Counted from the first letter of the stretch, positions 36,009 to 47,977 are shown. The stretch: 64,000 bases of DNA from Sinohyriopsis cumingii (GCA_028554795.2 CM068828.1:19119936-19183935); one strand, 5' to 3'. A program made the numbers and translations. Notes: generated from the letters alone by a model not told the origin.

Positions 36009-36570
36009 GCGGTCCTATAGTAGACAAAGAGAAATAATATAGGAAAGGTGCAAGAACTCATGCAAACTGGAGGGTAAAGAAGAAGACACACATGCAGTCC
36101 GTCGGCGGTAATGTTTACAGAGTGTCACCTAGGCAAGCATATACAAAGATATTATCAAATAAAAATCGATAGGTAATAATTTGTTCTTTGGATTTTTGCC
36201 ACGATAAGACATGTTCCAGAAGAATATTCGTGTAGGTATGTATGCCTAAGCTTTAACGGTACATCGGCAAAGTCCTGACTATATAGCGCCAAGTCAATAA
36301 GTAAATGCAGGTGTACCCAGAAATGCATATAAAACAAAGATAAAGTCAAAAAGGTGTAAAATCCTTAAAAGTATATATATATCGACATCCAGTTCAAAAA
36401 GGTTGCCTCATTAGTCCCAAAAATAAGAGCAGATCTAGAAACAAATGGTACATTTTCACGAAATATTGACTTAATGGAAGCCTGAATATACATATGATTA
36501 TTGTTGATTTTGTTGTTGTTGTTGTTGTTGTTGTTTTACTGGTTTCGCTGCTTTTGCTGTTATTCTAGTT
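36009..36570. other. Unique DNA with a short (TTG)n tract
   Basis: No gene recognised. The TTG tract is at about 36509-36535. Confidence 0.5.
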
Positions 36571-36669
36571 CTAGTTGTACCTCAACCTAGTCGTTGTTGT
36601 TATTCGTCTTATTCATGTATTAGTAGTAGCAGTAGTAGTGGTGGTGGTAGTAACAGTAGTGGTGCGCTT

Positions 36670-37150
36670 TATTTGTATGAGTACTCTATTTGGTTTTAAA
36701 TGGTACTGCGCATGGTATTCCGTGTTGAGTACTCGATTTGCTTTTAAGCTGCATCGATCATGGTATTCTTGCTGAGTACTCTGTGGTTTTAAATTGTATT
36801 GATTATTGTATTCAGTGATGAGTACTCTATTTGATTTTAAACTGGATCGCACATGGTATTCCGTGTTGAGTAATCTATTTGATTTTAAGTTATATCGATT
36901 ATGATATTCCGTGTTGAGTACTCTATTTTATTTTAAATTGCATCGATCTTGGTATTCCATGTTGAGTACTCTATTTGATTTTAAATTGCATCGATTATTG
37001 TATTCCGTTTAGAGTACTCTATTTAATTTTAAATTATCTCGATTATGGTATTCCTTGTTGAGTACTCTAGTTGATTTTAAATTGCATTGATTATTGTATT
37101 CCTTCTAGAGTACTCTGTTTGATCTTAAATTTCATCGTAAATGGTATTCC
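36670..37150. repeat. Tandem array, about 68-bp unit
   Basis: Seven diverged copies of a unit with GAGTACTCTATTTGATTTTA, AATTGCATCGATTATGGTAT and TCCGTGTT. Confidence 0.85.
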
Positions 37151-37300
37151 GTATTACATCTAACAATGTATTAGTGTAAACAAATCAGAAAGCCCGAGAA
37201 AAAACTATCTTTTACATGGGCATCGATATATTGATAGCATTCTTTTCTCCGTTAACGTGAACATTATGCATGCGATCCGTTAAGGTGAACAGTATTTATA

Positions 37301-37425
37301 GGTTACTGCATTTGTATGGGAAAATATGAACGAGTTTTTTTGGCTGGAATACTGCATGACCTTTTGAGTGCAGTATATCCATCCGACAAAACGAGTTCCT
37401 ATTTTCCCATACAAATGCAGTAACC
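37301..37425. repeat. 125-bp long hairpin (MITE-like palindrome)
   Basis: GGTTACTGCATTTGTATGGG at the left end is the reverse complement of the right end ending TGCAGTAACC. Pairing continues imperfectly inwards (AACGAGTT, then TACTGCA) almost to the centre. The size and near-full palindromy suggest a foldback MITE. Confidence 0.75.
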
Positions 37426-37429
37426 TTTT

Positions 37430-38552
37430 TATTATATGCTCATTTTCTTATTCTACCTAAGGCTTACTTATATAAACAAAATACAGTACAAGAAATAACG
37501 TAAATGAATGAATGCCGTATTCCAAACTAAATACACAAGCGCAGATTTATCATTACACAACAACATCATTATTAATGCGCACATAACTCCGCCCAGATAA
37601 ATTTAAATTTAGTCGCGCTCGACATAAATTTCGAAAGAAAATGGCGTGTCTAGTTAAGATTGAAATTTGCAGTCATATTGTGAATGAATACGCATTGCAA
37701 CAACTTTTCCATTTGATCTGGAATGAATATATTTTGGTATTTTGTTTCGATTCGACGAAAGTTTGTGATTTTGGACTGGATTCATCTGTGCAAATTATAC
37801 ATGAAATACATCGGATTGAAGCGGCGCGGGAGAAGCGTATTTACATCTGCAAATGTGTTTCTCTTTCTGTCATTGAATGATTGAAATCATAATGTGGGAA
37901 AAATATGAAGTCTTTCAATTGCAATTATCAAAAAGACGCCATGGAATTTAATGCTTATTTCATTTTAGTGCAGTAAGGAGGATGCAATTGCACTTATCAT
38001 CGAAATTACAGCACAATTTCGAAATGTGTAATCTAGGTTGAAAACCTATGACATGGCTCATGTAATTCGGATTTGCAGAATTAAGGAAATACATTTTGAG
38101 GAAATTCAGGATGTAAAACTGTAAGTATATTTTATTTTGCCATTCTTATCACCAGCTAAAGAAGAGAGTATATGACTTGTCATTTGTATGTTATTTGTAA
38201 GGACCTTATCTTGCGTCTGTTATATACTGTAGCTAGCCTAAATCCATAACATTGTATCAACGCGGAATGTGCTAAAGCAGCTGGTATGTGGCAGTCCACG
38301 AAACATCTGTTTTATTTCATTCAGAAACAAATTTAAACAACCTCAACGTAAAGAGCCTCTTACGCGAGTGTACATGATTTGTGTACAAATCAAAAGTGCT
38401 GACGTCTGCGTCCATTGTTTGTTTACAATAGAAAGTAGTTCCTTTATGCACGTGAATGCTATATGTGTATTGTCGCGCGGATTAAATATCGGGTAATACT
38501 GCACGAATCTGACAATGTAAAGTTAACGGGGAAAAAAATGAGCATATAATAA
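37430..38552. other. Segment bounded by an 18-bp inverted repeat
   Basis: TTATTATATGCTCATTTT (about 37430-37447) is repeated in inverse at about 38534-38551. A small plus-strand ORF inside (37641-37880, 79 codons) has no known motif. It could be a non-autonomous DNA element, but no target duplication was identified. Confidence 0.35.
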
Positions 38553-38559
38553 ACATACT

Positions 38560-39215
38560 ATACGTTAATGTTAACTGTATGATTATGATCCATTATGGTG
38601 AACCGAATGCATACGATCCAACCTCCCAAGGCTATTGTAATGTATGGCACCCGAGAGGAACGGCTTCAATTTGGTATAACCCCTGGAGGGGTTGTCTCCC
38701 TTGAACAAATGATCTGCTACGATCGCCTTGTAATTTGCCATCATAATTTGTTTCAAAAGATCATTTTAGGAAACAAAAGTTTTTCTAAAATGTATCAATT
38801 TTAATAAATCAAAAAATAATGTTAAAATAAATTACTGAAACAGTAAATGATTGGAAATAGCTATAATGCTGGAGCTTGAGGATCCATGCATGGAAATCAT
38901 TGGACAACATGTCGGTAGTTTTAACACGACAAGCTCCTTGATGTTAAAAGTATCACTTGACTGCATGTTGTTCGCGCAAACGGAGGAAAGTATGGCACTG
39001 ACATGCTCGTGTAAAAAGAATTGTCTTCATATGTTTTTGGAATGATTTGTCAATGTTGTTGAGTAATAATCATGATTAAAAAAATATTTTAAAATTTTGT
39101 TTCCATAGTATAACAAAATGCCGTGAATCACATTTCTATCACCGCAAGACGAAGAAGTAATTATGAAACTGCACTAGATTAAATCTGCATCTGAAATAAC
39201 TAAAACAATACCGCA
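38560..39215. other. No gene recognised
   Basis: Two short ORFs (38595-38804 and 38851-39045, plus) lack recognisable features. The AT content rises towards the viral remnants on the right. Confidence 0.4.
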
Positions 39216-39220
39216 TTAGT

Positions 39221-39950
39221 ATGACTCGGTTATACGAGATTTGGAGGAAAGGTGAGATCAGAAAATATATTCTGACACAAGAAATTCCTGATGAAGATAA
39301 ATTTGTTCTTAATGATGATTGTGATAATGATGATGAAAAACTCCGCAGAAATAAATCTGAACCAGTGATTTATTCCTCAACAAAACCAAAACCAGCTTAT
39401 TCAACACCACCACAAAATTCTTTACTAGAAACAGAACAACTCCGCAAAGAGGTTGATCAATTACGAAAAATAATATCAAATCTGCCTGATAATAGCAGTC
39501 AGTTAAACGATCAATTATCATCGTTGAAAATAGAACGAGAAAAACGTATTTCTGAAAATAAACAACATGACGAAAAAAAAAAATAAATTTATTGAACGGT
39601 AAATATGAAAATGAAATAAAAACAATCAAATCTGGAGAAATATCGTTGATTAAATCAAATCTGACGAATAATAAATAAATAATATTGAAAGACAAATTAG
39701 TAAAATGAAAGAGCAGTTAGATTCAATTACGAAATTTTATGATTATTTAGCTTAAAAATACTGTGGCGAATGAAAAAATAGAACATGAGAAATTCATGGC
39801 TAAAGTGCTAAACAATCGCGATGATGAAAAACTTTTGACAAAAATGAAAAATTAATGAGTGAGATGGACAAATATCGCATTTGACAAGATGATAGAATCA
39901 TTAAATCTGATTACTAATGGTAATACTCATAATAAAATAACAAATCAGAT
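39221..39950 (+). pseudogene. Coiled-coil protein gene, 3' part decayed
   Basis: The first 121 codons are open. They comprise a basic N-terminus (TRLYEIWRKGEIRKYILTQE), an acidic stretch (residues 28-40) and a heptad-rich helix from about residue 68 (LLETEQLRKEVDQLRKIISN). After the stop at 39586, further coiled-coil phrases (IERQISKMKEQLDSITKFYD, then EHEKFMAKVLNN) continue in shifting frames to about 39850. It is probably one longer coiled-coil protein belonging to the old viral element. Function unknown. Confidence 0.45.
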
Positions 39951-40023
39951 ATTATGAATCCTACGATTTTACACAGTAGCAGATTTATTTGTATTTGTTT
40001 TCCTTCCTCGATCGACCTTATTT

Positions 40024-40426
40024 TTATATTTGTTTTTCTTCTTCGTGTTTGTCAGGGTTGATTATTGTATGACTGATTAATTCATCAACAGTCAGTTTAG
40101 CGCTTATTTCCTTTTGTATCAGCGATCTATGAAATAATTCTTCTATCACCGGTGTTGGTTGATATAATATGTAGAATTGACGATTAAACTCTTCTACAAA
40201 CTCGTCATTACTCTTGATCAGTGAAAACATTGTCGTCATTTGTTTTACCAATAAAAGGTATGATTTCTCCATCAATGATTTTAAAAGTGATTTGTGCTTC
40301 TTTAGGGGGCATAAAATATTTCTCACCATTTAGACAATAACTCATTTTATTGTAGAAATAATTATCGTTTTTGTCTTTATGGAGGTCAAGTATATTTAAA
40401 GCCATTACATTGTTTACTGAAACCAT
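40024..40426 (-). pseudogene. Unidentified small gene split by a frameshift
   Basis: Two minus-strand ORFs overlap in different frames: 40208-40426 (NNVMALNILDLHKDKNDNYF, a soluble-looking N-terminal part) and 40024-40329 (NDEFVEEFNRQFYILYQ to the end). A single frameshift near 40220-40240 would join them into one protein of roughly 130 residues. No family recognised. Its place next to the polymerase fossil suggests it belongs to the same element. Confidence 0.4.
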
Positions 40427-40463
40427 TATTAATTATATTTATTGTTAATTCACTTCACCGCAA

Positions 40464-40676
40464 TTACTTAAGTATTGACGTTTGAGTGTTCTTTAAAAAA
40501 AACTCCTCAATTGTTGGACGTGTTTTCTTACAAGAAAATTTGGCTTTCTCTTCTCGTAATAAAACATTAATGATCCATGTTTGTCTCCACCACAATCTGT
40601 ACAAATTGGACATTGCCCTCGCACACCTTCTTCCACAGTTCAAGCACAATTTTGGACCAGTAGAATTTCTTTTCAT
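40464..40676 (-). CDS. Small Cys/Trp-containing ORF, unidentified
   Basis: A 70-codon ORF reading KLCLNCGRRCARAMSNLYRL then WWRQTWIIN. The CxxCxxxC spacing could bind zinc. It may be complete or partial. It sits between other small minus-strand ORFs and the polymerase fossil, consistent with accessory genes of a Polinton-like element. Confidence 0.33.
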   Translation of the reverse strand: MKRNSTGPKLCLNCGRRCARAMSNLYRLWWRQTWIINVLLREEKAKFSCKKTRPTIEEFFLKNTQTSILK

Positions 40677-41137
40677 CGAGTGTAGTTTATGTAGACCACA
40701 AAATTCGTAATAATTGTTCTTATTTTAGAAGTCAGTTGACTCTTGTAAAAGCCATCTACAAATATTCATACCAATCTGAAATGGCATTATATAATTATTT
40801 TATATTAAAATATAATTCGTATTAAAATATGAAACATATTTTGCTTCAAATATTAACTTAGCTCATTTGAAGATATATTTAATATAAAATATATACATAA
40901 AAAATGTCTCAGACTAAGAGAACAAAGAATGTGCTCGAGTTACTCAACTGGGATATGTTCGAACGTTCCATAGATCTTTATTTAAAAATATTTGGAAAAC
41001 TCGCAGAATAAGATATGACAAAAGAAGATTGATTAAAGATCTTTCAAAACGAGTTGAGAGATCTATTAATGATATTAGTAACGAAAACTTAAATGAGTTT
41101 GCAAAGCTCACTTTAAAACGTCATACTCCTCGTCGTA

Positions 41138-44100
41138 TTGTTTGCTACGGAAATATTAAGACGTATTAACAAATTAACCTGTGTCAAACCAGCATGCCCA
41201 AGATCTAATGCTGAGCTGAAAAAACTCGCAGAAACAGTGGTAGATATTGAACAACATAGAGAAATTTTTAAACATGAGCTTGATGAGATGAAAACCCGAA
41301 CAAATAATTATGAATTGCAAATAAAATGATCATCATTTATGGGTTTTAATAAAGTATATGTGTTTGAAAACACTAAATAAATCAGAATTAATTTTAATGA
41401 TCTACGTGAAACTATCAGGTTGGTTATTGAAACTGAAAGAGTTAATTCGCCAGCGCTCAAATTAGCAGGTCATTATGCAGCAACGCTCTTAAAGCAACTG
41501 ATCTAACAGTAACAGATGAAAGAGAATTTCGATCTGGTATACAAACAAGTAATCTCGATACTAAAAATATTGAAGAGATTTGTAATGAAATTTACCAGCA
41601 GATCTAAAAAATGAATCGACCAACATACTTCATACGGCTCTGGCTGGGTTTTAGATCGAATCAATGCTATTGTGGTTCCCACCCATAATTATACGCCGTT
41701 AACTGGTGGTACATTTATTGATTTCCCAGCAGCGGGTAAAAAGACTAAATCATGTCTCAGTGTCAAAAATGATGATAATAAGTGTGTTCAGTGAAGTCTA
41801 ATATTAGCATTATTTCCGGCAAGTGATAATGCCGATCGTGTTAGTAAATACCGACCTTATGAAGATCGAATAAACATAAATGGAAATCATTTCCCAACAC
41901 CAGTTAATCAGATAAAAAAAAATAGAAAAACAAAATACTGAGTTGTTTCCTGGTGGTATAAATGTGTTTTCGTTAAGTGATACAAACAAACCTTTTCCTG
42001 TTAAAATTTCGTCATTGGCAAAATGGTATGGTGATAAAACAATTAACCAACTGTTACATAAAAACATTATGTCTGCATTAAAAAAAAAGTTTAGTCTGTT
42101 CATCAATGGTAGCCTTAGCAATCATAATGGAAGTGTTTTTTTCTGTTACAACTGTTTTCATAAATTTCAAACTCAGAAAAAAACTGGATGAACACAATCT
42201 ATACTGTATTAAAGTACAAAAGATTGATGTCCCAAAAGGAGATAAAGCATTTTTACAGTTTGATAAACAAGAACGAAGCCAAAAAAAATGCCATTTGTGA
42301 TATACGGCAATTATGAATCGATTATTTTTCCAAAAAAGCCTCGTGGTGGTTGTAAAACCGACCATGTTCAAGAGCATGTGACAGTATCATACGCTCAGCA
42401 CAGTTTGTATTTATGACCGTTATTCCAAACGATCGGCCATTTACCGACTTGTCAATAATAATGTTGAGCCACCTCCTGTTCACATGTTAAAATATTTGTT
42501 TGAAGAAGAAGCCCGGATCAAGGAAATGTTACCGAATCCAGCTCCAGAACTTCCATTGACTGATGAAGAAAAAAAATATTACAAGAATATAAATGTCATA
42601 TCTGCAGTAAATTATTCATCACTGGAAAAAGAACAAAATATCGTTGTATTTTGTCAGGAAAGTTTCTCGGACCTGCGCATAAGTTCTGTAAAAACAAATA
42701 CTTTGCCAAAGGTAAACACAGAAGTTCATCCCGGTTGTATTCCATAACTTGCGCGGCAAAGATGGGCACTTTATTCTACAAGCGCTTGGTCATCCTGATA
42801 TTTAAAAATATTGCAACGAATGATTATTCTCATGCGTAAACGTTTGGAAAGAATTTGATTGTAAAACATTTGCTGATTATCATGATATTTATTTGTTGGT
42901 AGATGTGTTATTGCTCAGTGATATCTTTGAAAGTTTCAGAGAAACGAGTTTAAAGAATTATGAACTAAATCCGTGCGGGCATTTATCCGCACCAGGTCTC
43001 TCATGGGATGTATTAATGAAATTTTCCACAATTCGGCTCGAACTGTTAGAAGACCCTGACACGTATAAGTTCATTGGAAAAGGACTCCGTGGAGGTACTA
43101 GTGTGATAACAAAAAAAAATATGAACGAGCTAATAACAAAGATATGAAACAATTTGATGCTAGTTCATTAGATAAATGCATGATCTATCTCGATCCAAAA
43201 TAAATTGTATCGATATGCAAGAAATGCCGTATGGAAAGTTTTACTGGATTTCACCAGAACAGTTTGTTAAGGAAACATAAATTTTAAGTATGCCAATGGA
43301 TGATAAATTCAGTTATTTCTCTGAGGTTGATATTAATTATCCAGATTCATTGCATGATTTATATAACGATTATCCTTATCTCGCTGAATAAATGTTGATA
43401 ACTGACAACTTGTTATCAAAAGAGCAGTTAACTCTTCGTATAACAGGTAATTGCACTGTAGTTAATATAGTTCCAAATCTATTCAACAAACAAAATTATG
43501 TTTGCCTTTACAAAAATCTAAAACAAGCTATTGATGCTGGATTAATTATTGTAAAACTTCACCGCGTATTAAGGTTTAATCATTGTTGTTGGATGAAAGA
43601 CAACATTGATTCTAACACAGATCGGCATGCACAAGCAGCCACAGATTTCGAAAAAGACTTTTTCAAGCTGATGAATAATTCCGTATTTGGTAAGACCATG
43701 GAAAACATTAGAAACCGCATCAATATTGAGATTGTTAAACATTGGTGAAAAAGGTTAATAACATTAAAAAACACATTTGATGGTCTTATAAACATTTGTG
43801 AAAATCTTATATTAATCAAAAGAAAGAAAACCAACAAACCAATTTATATGGGTGCTTCCGTGTTAGATCTTTCAAAGTGGTTCATGTATGATTTTCATTA
43901 TGGTTTTGTGAAAAGAAACGTGCCTGAAGCACACTTATCGTTTACAGACACTGACTCATTAGTTTATGAGATTAAAGGTATTGGTTGTTCTGATTATGAT
44001 GTTTTCCGGGATATCTATGACAGCAGAGAAGTGTTTGATCTTTCAGCTGTTCCTCGCGATAACCCTTTCCATGATTCTGTAAACAAAAACGTTATTGGTA

Positions 44101-44445
44101 AGTTCAAAGATGAATTCAACTTCAGAATTGTTTCTGAATTTGTTAACCTTCGTAGTAAAATGTATGCATTATTCACTGATGATGGTGATGATAAAACAAA
44201 AAAGGCAAAAGGGTTAAATAATCATTATGTCAAAAAATAAAATGCGATTCAATAATTATAAGCAAGCTTTACATCGTCAATCAGGTGGAGAAATTGATTG
44301 TATAACCACAAGAGATTTTCGTTCGTATAAACATGTTATTGCAACCGATCAAATTACCCAAAGTGGTTTAAATAATTTTGACGACAAATGTAATTGTGTT
44401 GATGGTATAAATGCTTTTGCGTTGGGTCACTATTCAACAAAATGA
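41138..44445 (+). pseudogene. Decayed family-B DNA polymerase (Polinton/Maverick type)
   Basis: Collinear fragments in all plus frames form one polymerase. An N-terminal extension (SGWVLDRINAIV then NYTPLTGGTF, about 41640) is followed by VFFCYNCFHKF (zinc-finger-like, 42136) and the exonuclease motif region FVIYGNYESI (42290), where the usual Asp of the D-x-E motif reads Asn. Then come DIYLLVDVLLLSDIFESFRE with APGLSWD (42880-43010), a motif A region with IYLDPK (43185), motif B DFFKLMNNSVFGKTMEN (43650-43710), motif C FTDTDSLVYEI (43940) and a C-terminal RSYKHVIATD ... GHYSTK (44310-44445). At least eight frame changes or stops make it non-functional. In Polintons this enzyme is the protein-primed replicase. 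Confidence 0.87.
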
Positions 44446-44454
44446 AAAAGTTTT

Positions 44455-44765
44455 AATTTATCTTGCACTTGTGCATCTTTTATTGCTTTTACAACAACAT
44501 TCGCAATATCATTAATTAACTGTTGTCCTTTTTCTTTGTTTTTCAGCTTCTTCACGTCTAACTTGTTGTCATTTTTCCTTAAAGTGCCCACGAACTTCAA
44601 CAATCTTTTTTAATGTCGCTATATGCTGAGCATGTTTGTCATTTGGATCAACTGGCTTAGCTGGCATTAATGGGATAAACTGGTTTAGATGGCTCAGTTT
44701 AAGTATTTCCAGAATTCATTCTTAATCTATTTTTTTCTTGTAGGCCATCGTTAATACATTTTAAT
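44455..44765 (-). pseudogene. Decayed copy of a small helical protein gene
   Basis: On the minus strand a leader (CTAAGATTATTAAAATG) similar to that of the gene at 44879-45172 is followed by broken helical coding sequence (HIATLKKIVEVRGHFKEK, then a Glu/Lys/Arg-rich stretch) with several stops. It appears to be a diverged tandem duplicate of its neighbour. Confidence 0.4.
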
Positions 44766-44878
44766 AATCTTAGTATCATCTACGTTTCAAATTTAATATT
44801 TATAAATATAGGACTTCCAGAACATGGGTTAGCCAGAAATCTCCTTTTATTAAATTCATACTGTGAATTTTGTGAACC

Positions 44879-45172
44879 TTACAAGATTTTGAACAATCCA
44901 CGATCGACTAAACCCATGCAGAGATCACAAGAAAATATAAACTTTCGTTCATTTTTCTGCTGTGCGCGCCCTAATATTTCCACGAGCATCTTAATTCTTT
45001 TTTCATATAAAACATGCTCAACTTTCTTTTGATCTTTTTCGAACTCTTCCCGTATAATTAGCCATGCTTTTGCATATTGTTCACGAACTTCAGCATCAGA
45101 TGGTAGAAGATTTTTTTTAGCTGGCTCAATTGTCCTGTTTGATTTAGTTTTCTTAGTCCCTCGTGAAGACAT
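44879..45172 (-). CDS. Small basic helical protein, unidentified (97 aa)
   Basis: An open 97-codon frame: a basic N-terminus (MSSRGTKKTKSNR), a Pro/Ala linker, then an amphipathic helix-rich part (EVREQYAKAWLIIREEFEKD) and a C-terminal FSCDLCMGLVDRG with two Cys. It is preceded by the leader CTAAGATTATTAAAATG, also found in front of the broken neighbour at 44455-44765. It is likely the last recognisable gene of the older viral element. No homology is recognised. Confidence 0.4.
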   Translation of the reverse strand: MSSRGTKKTKSNRTIEPAKKNLLPSDAEVREQYAKAWLIIREEFEKDQKKVEHVLYEKRIKMLVEILGRAQQKNERKFIFSCDLCMGLVDRGLFKIL

Positions 45173-45179
45173 TTTAATA

Positions 45180-46415
45180 ATCTTAGCGGTAGGTACATTT
45201 CAAATCTGACAATCATGGGAAATAATTGACCCAATTAGAGAAAATATTGTTCTCATATGAAGATTAATTTCTGAAAAAAAGAATCGCCAGAAATTTTGGT
45301 TTGTTCACCCCCCTCTGCTACTAACAAAAATATATTTAAGGTGTTTTAGTACCAATTTTTAAAAATATTTCCTCATTTATTTTCCGAAATAAGAGGGATT
45401 ATTTGATGAAAATAATGCTTCTAGAACATGTGTGAGCCAGAACTCTCCTTTAACTATACAACTCCCCTACTTCCTTGACAACAACGACAAATCCCACTGT
45501 GATGCATTGTTGAACTGGACTTGTATTGTTTTCATATAGGGTCAGATCCTTTACAAAATGACAAAAATGTAATTTACTACGACAGATTGGGTCAACAACA
45601 TCTTACCGCTTTCTTAAGTCACGTGTAATGATCAGTCTATGAAAGTGACGTGAATTTGCGAAAAAGGGATGCGGTGAGCGTGATGCACAGAAGAGTGAGT
45701 TTAATCTTCCAATCTTCGATTTGCATCATGTTTGGTATATAATGAAAATGTTTTTCCTACGTTAACACTGGATATATTTAATCTTGTAATACCAAAAACT
45801 ATATATTTTAATTCGTTTCTTATCATGTTTTAGGTACCACACGATGAAATATATCCGGTATAAACGTAGATAAAGACAATATCCTCTATAGTTTTATTCT
45901 GTTTTTGTTAGAAAAGAAACGCTTTAATAATACTAATAATAATACTAATAATAATAGTAATAATAATAAGAAGAAGAAGAAGAAGAAGAAAAAATGAAAT
46001 GTGGCAGGGTGTAGGTCAGGCAATCTATTTAAAGCAGGACACTGTTTGCAATAGTTAGTCAAGGTGGAGATTGACTTTATTAAGACTCGTTATTTCTGTA
46101 AAGCGAGGAGATAGTGATCAACATTTCAGGCTCGATAGGATTATCTTTCAAACTCAGCTGCATGTCGGGGTTGGACACGCTAGTGCTATCGTTAGTTCCA
46201 CATAAGTCTTTTGAACATATGTGAGACAGACATAATCTCGTACATCTACAACATCTCACGATCGAAGCTTTCGTCAAATACCCTTAAGACAGATTATGTG
46301 ACATGTAATCTAGATATTACTCATGTTACACAAGTTTTCTTGAAATTTTCTAAAGCAGCATGCATTGACAACACGTATATTTACATTACACCTTCTAGGC
46401 CTGCTGCAGTAAACA
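45180..46415. other. No supported gene; AAT/AAG microsatellite
   Basis: A repeat of AAT passing into AAG lies at about 45925-45992. A minus-strand ORF at 46080-46277 has an AATAAA right at its stop, but it has no ATG start and no clear exon boundaries. Confidence 0.4.
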
Positions 46416-46416
46416 A

Positions 46417-46516
<100 letters not shown>

Positions 46517-46559
46517 GCACCTACGCACCGCCTACACTTCCATGAGAGAATCAGTATTG

Positions 46560-46825
46560 TTCCAGTTTGTCAGTTTGTCTTTTGGCCAATCAGGCGTACT
46601 TTTTCGTTGGATTTCGTGTATGTTCACATCGAACATCGAAACGTTTTCGCCAATCAGGCATGTTTTCTCCTTGGATTTCGTGCATGCTCTCATGGAAATA
46701 ATTTGGACAATCAGTTGTATTTTCGTGATGGATTTAGTGTATTTTCATATCGAAACATTTTGGATAATCGGGCGTTATTTTTCCTTAGATTTCGTGTATG
46801 TTCATATTGAAATGGCTACAGTGCA
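46560..46825. repeat. Tandem array, about 67-70-bp unit
   Basis: Four diverged copies of a unit with CCAATCAGGC, TTTTTCGTTGGATTTCGTGT and ATGTTCACATCGAA. Confidence 0.8.
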
Positions 46826-46860
46826 TAATAAAACTAATATACTTTGCCCCGTTGACGCGA

Positions 46861-46862
<2 letters not shown>

Positions 46863-46891
<29 letters not shown>

Positions 46892-47201
46892 AATTGGATT
46901 TTTAACGTAGCTTTTAACAATTTTTCAGTCATATCGCTACGATGTTTGCAGTGTGGCAGTTTATAGTGACGTCTAGCACTGGGGCATCATGCCACAGACA
47001 TGTGGCATGATGTCCCACCCAGTCACATTATCCTGACACCAGACCGACCAGTCCTAACACTAACCTCTTAATGCTGAGCGCCAAGCCAGGGAGCTGTTAG
47101 TAACATTTTTGGTAAGTCTTTGGTATGACTCGGCCGGGGATCGAACCCACGACCTCCCGCATCCGAGGCGGACGCTCTAACCACTAGGCCACTGGAGCGG
47201 T
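46863..47201 (-). mobile_element. Full-length tRNA-derived SINE, family B
   Basis: On the minus strand it starts with a very tRNA-like head. The A box is TGGCCTAGTGG with TTAGAGCG, the anticodon arm has stem TCCGC and loop CTCGGAT (a Pro-CGG-like anticodon), and the B box is GGTTCGATCCC. A unique body contains a perfect small hairpin (GGCATCATGCCAC region), and the element ends in a (CA)n tail. TTGACGCGAGT flanks both ends (46852-46862 and 47202-47212), which proves insertion by target-primed reverse transcription. It resembles molluscan SINEs I know of, but the named family is not certain. Confidence 0.88.
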
Positions 47202-47289
47202 TTGACGCGAGTCAACGAAATAATAAATTGGTTACATTACATTCCTGCAATCTAGAACTGTCCATTTTATAACATATAGTTTAATATTC

Positions 47290-47540
47290 AAATGTTATTG
47301 TGCCAATTGCCTACACTTATCAGAATTTGGCTTATTGTAACACAAATAATAGTGTCCACCATAGCTACATAGTTTACCTTAACACTGTAAATAGAAGGCT
47401 ATCTGTAACATAAAGAATACTGTTCACCTTAAAGTACATAGTTTAACTTAGAACTGTAAATACAAGGTTCATTGTAACACAAAGAAAAATATCCACCTTA
47501 AATACATAGTTTAACTTACCACTATAAAAACAAGGTTAAA
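47290..47540. repeat. Tandem array, about 63-bp unit
   Basis: Four copies of a unit with AACACAAAGAA, CACCTTAAA, TACATAGTTTAACTTA and ACTGTAAATACAAGG. Confidence 0.8.
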
Positions 47541-47728
47541 ATATGAATCTCAAAAAAAAAAAGTAATTCACGATAGATGGTGCTGTCCGCGAAAAAGTAG
47601 TATGTATGGTTAGAGTGGCAGGTATAATAAGCAAGGCTTAAAAAGTCTCATAAACGAAAACACAAACAACAAGAAATCATGCAGATGTCCTTTCTGCTAT
47701 CTGCGACTAAACATAACTGAAGAAAGGT

Positions 47729-47977
47729 GTCGTTGTTGTTCTAGGGTCTAACGCAATTTTTCAGCACAAGATCGGCTATACATGGAGGCCAGTATAACTG
47801 GTGGAGGAAGAACCCTGAAAAACCCAGGGAAGAAATAGCGACCCACGAGAAGCTACTTGCAAGCTTTCTTACGTACCCACGTTAGACGAGACAGAGACAC
47901 AAACCCACGCAGACAGAGGTGAAATGGCAGTAATCCGGAACGGTGAGCGCTTTAGACCACTCGGCCATCGGGGACCC
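47729..47977 (-). mobile_element. Full-length tRNA-derived SINE, family A copy 3
   Basis: It has the same head (GGCCGAGTGGTCTAAAGCGC), body and (CAA)n tail as 26060-26290, with more mutations in the B box region. Flanking CTGAAGAAAGG and CTGAAAAAAGT are a diverged target duplication, indicating an older insertion. Confidence 0.8.

Noticed and set aside
46080-46277. Possible last exon with Cys-rich start and an AATAAA at the stop
   Set aside because: There is no ATG, no convincing acceptor and no homology. One polyadenylation hexamer in AT-rich DNA is weak evidence.
47120-47201. Functional tRNA-Pro gene
   Set aside because: The tRNA-like head is fused to a SINE body and CA tail with an 11-bp target duplication on both sides, so it is part of a retroposon.
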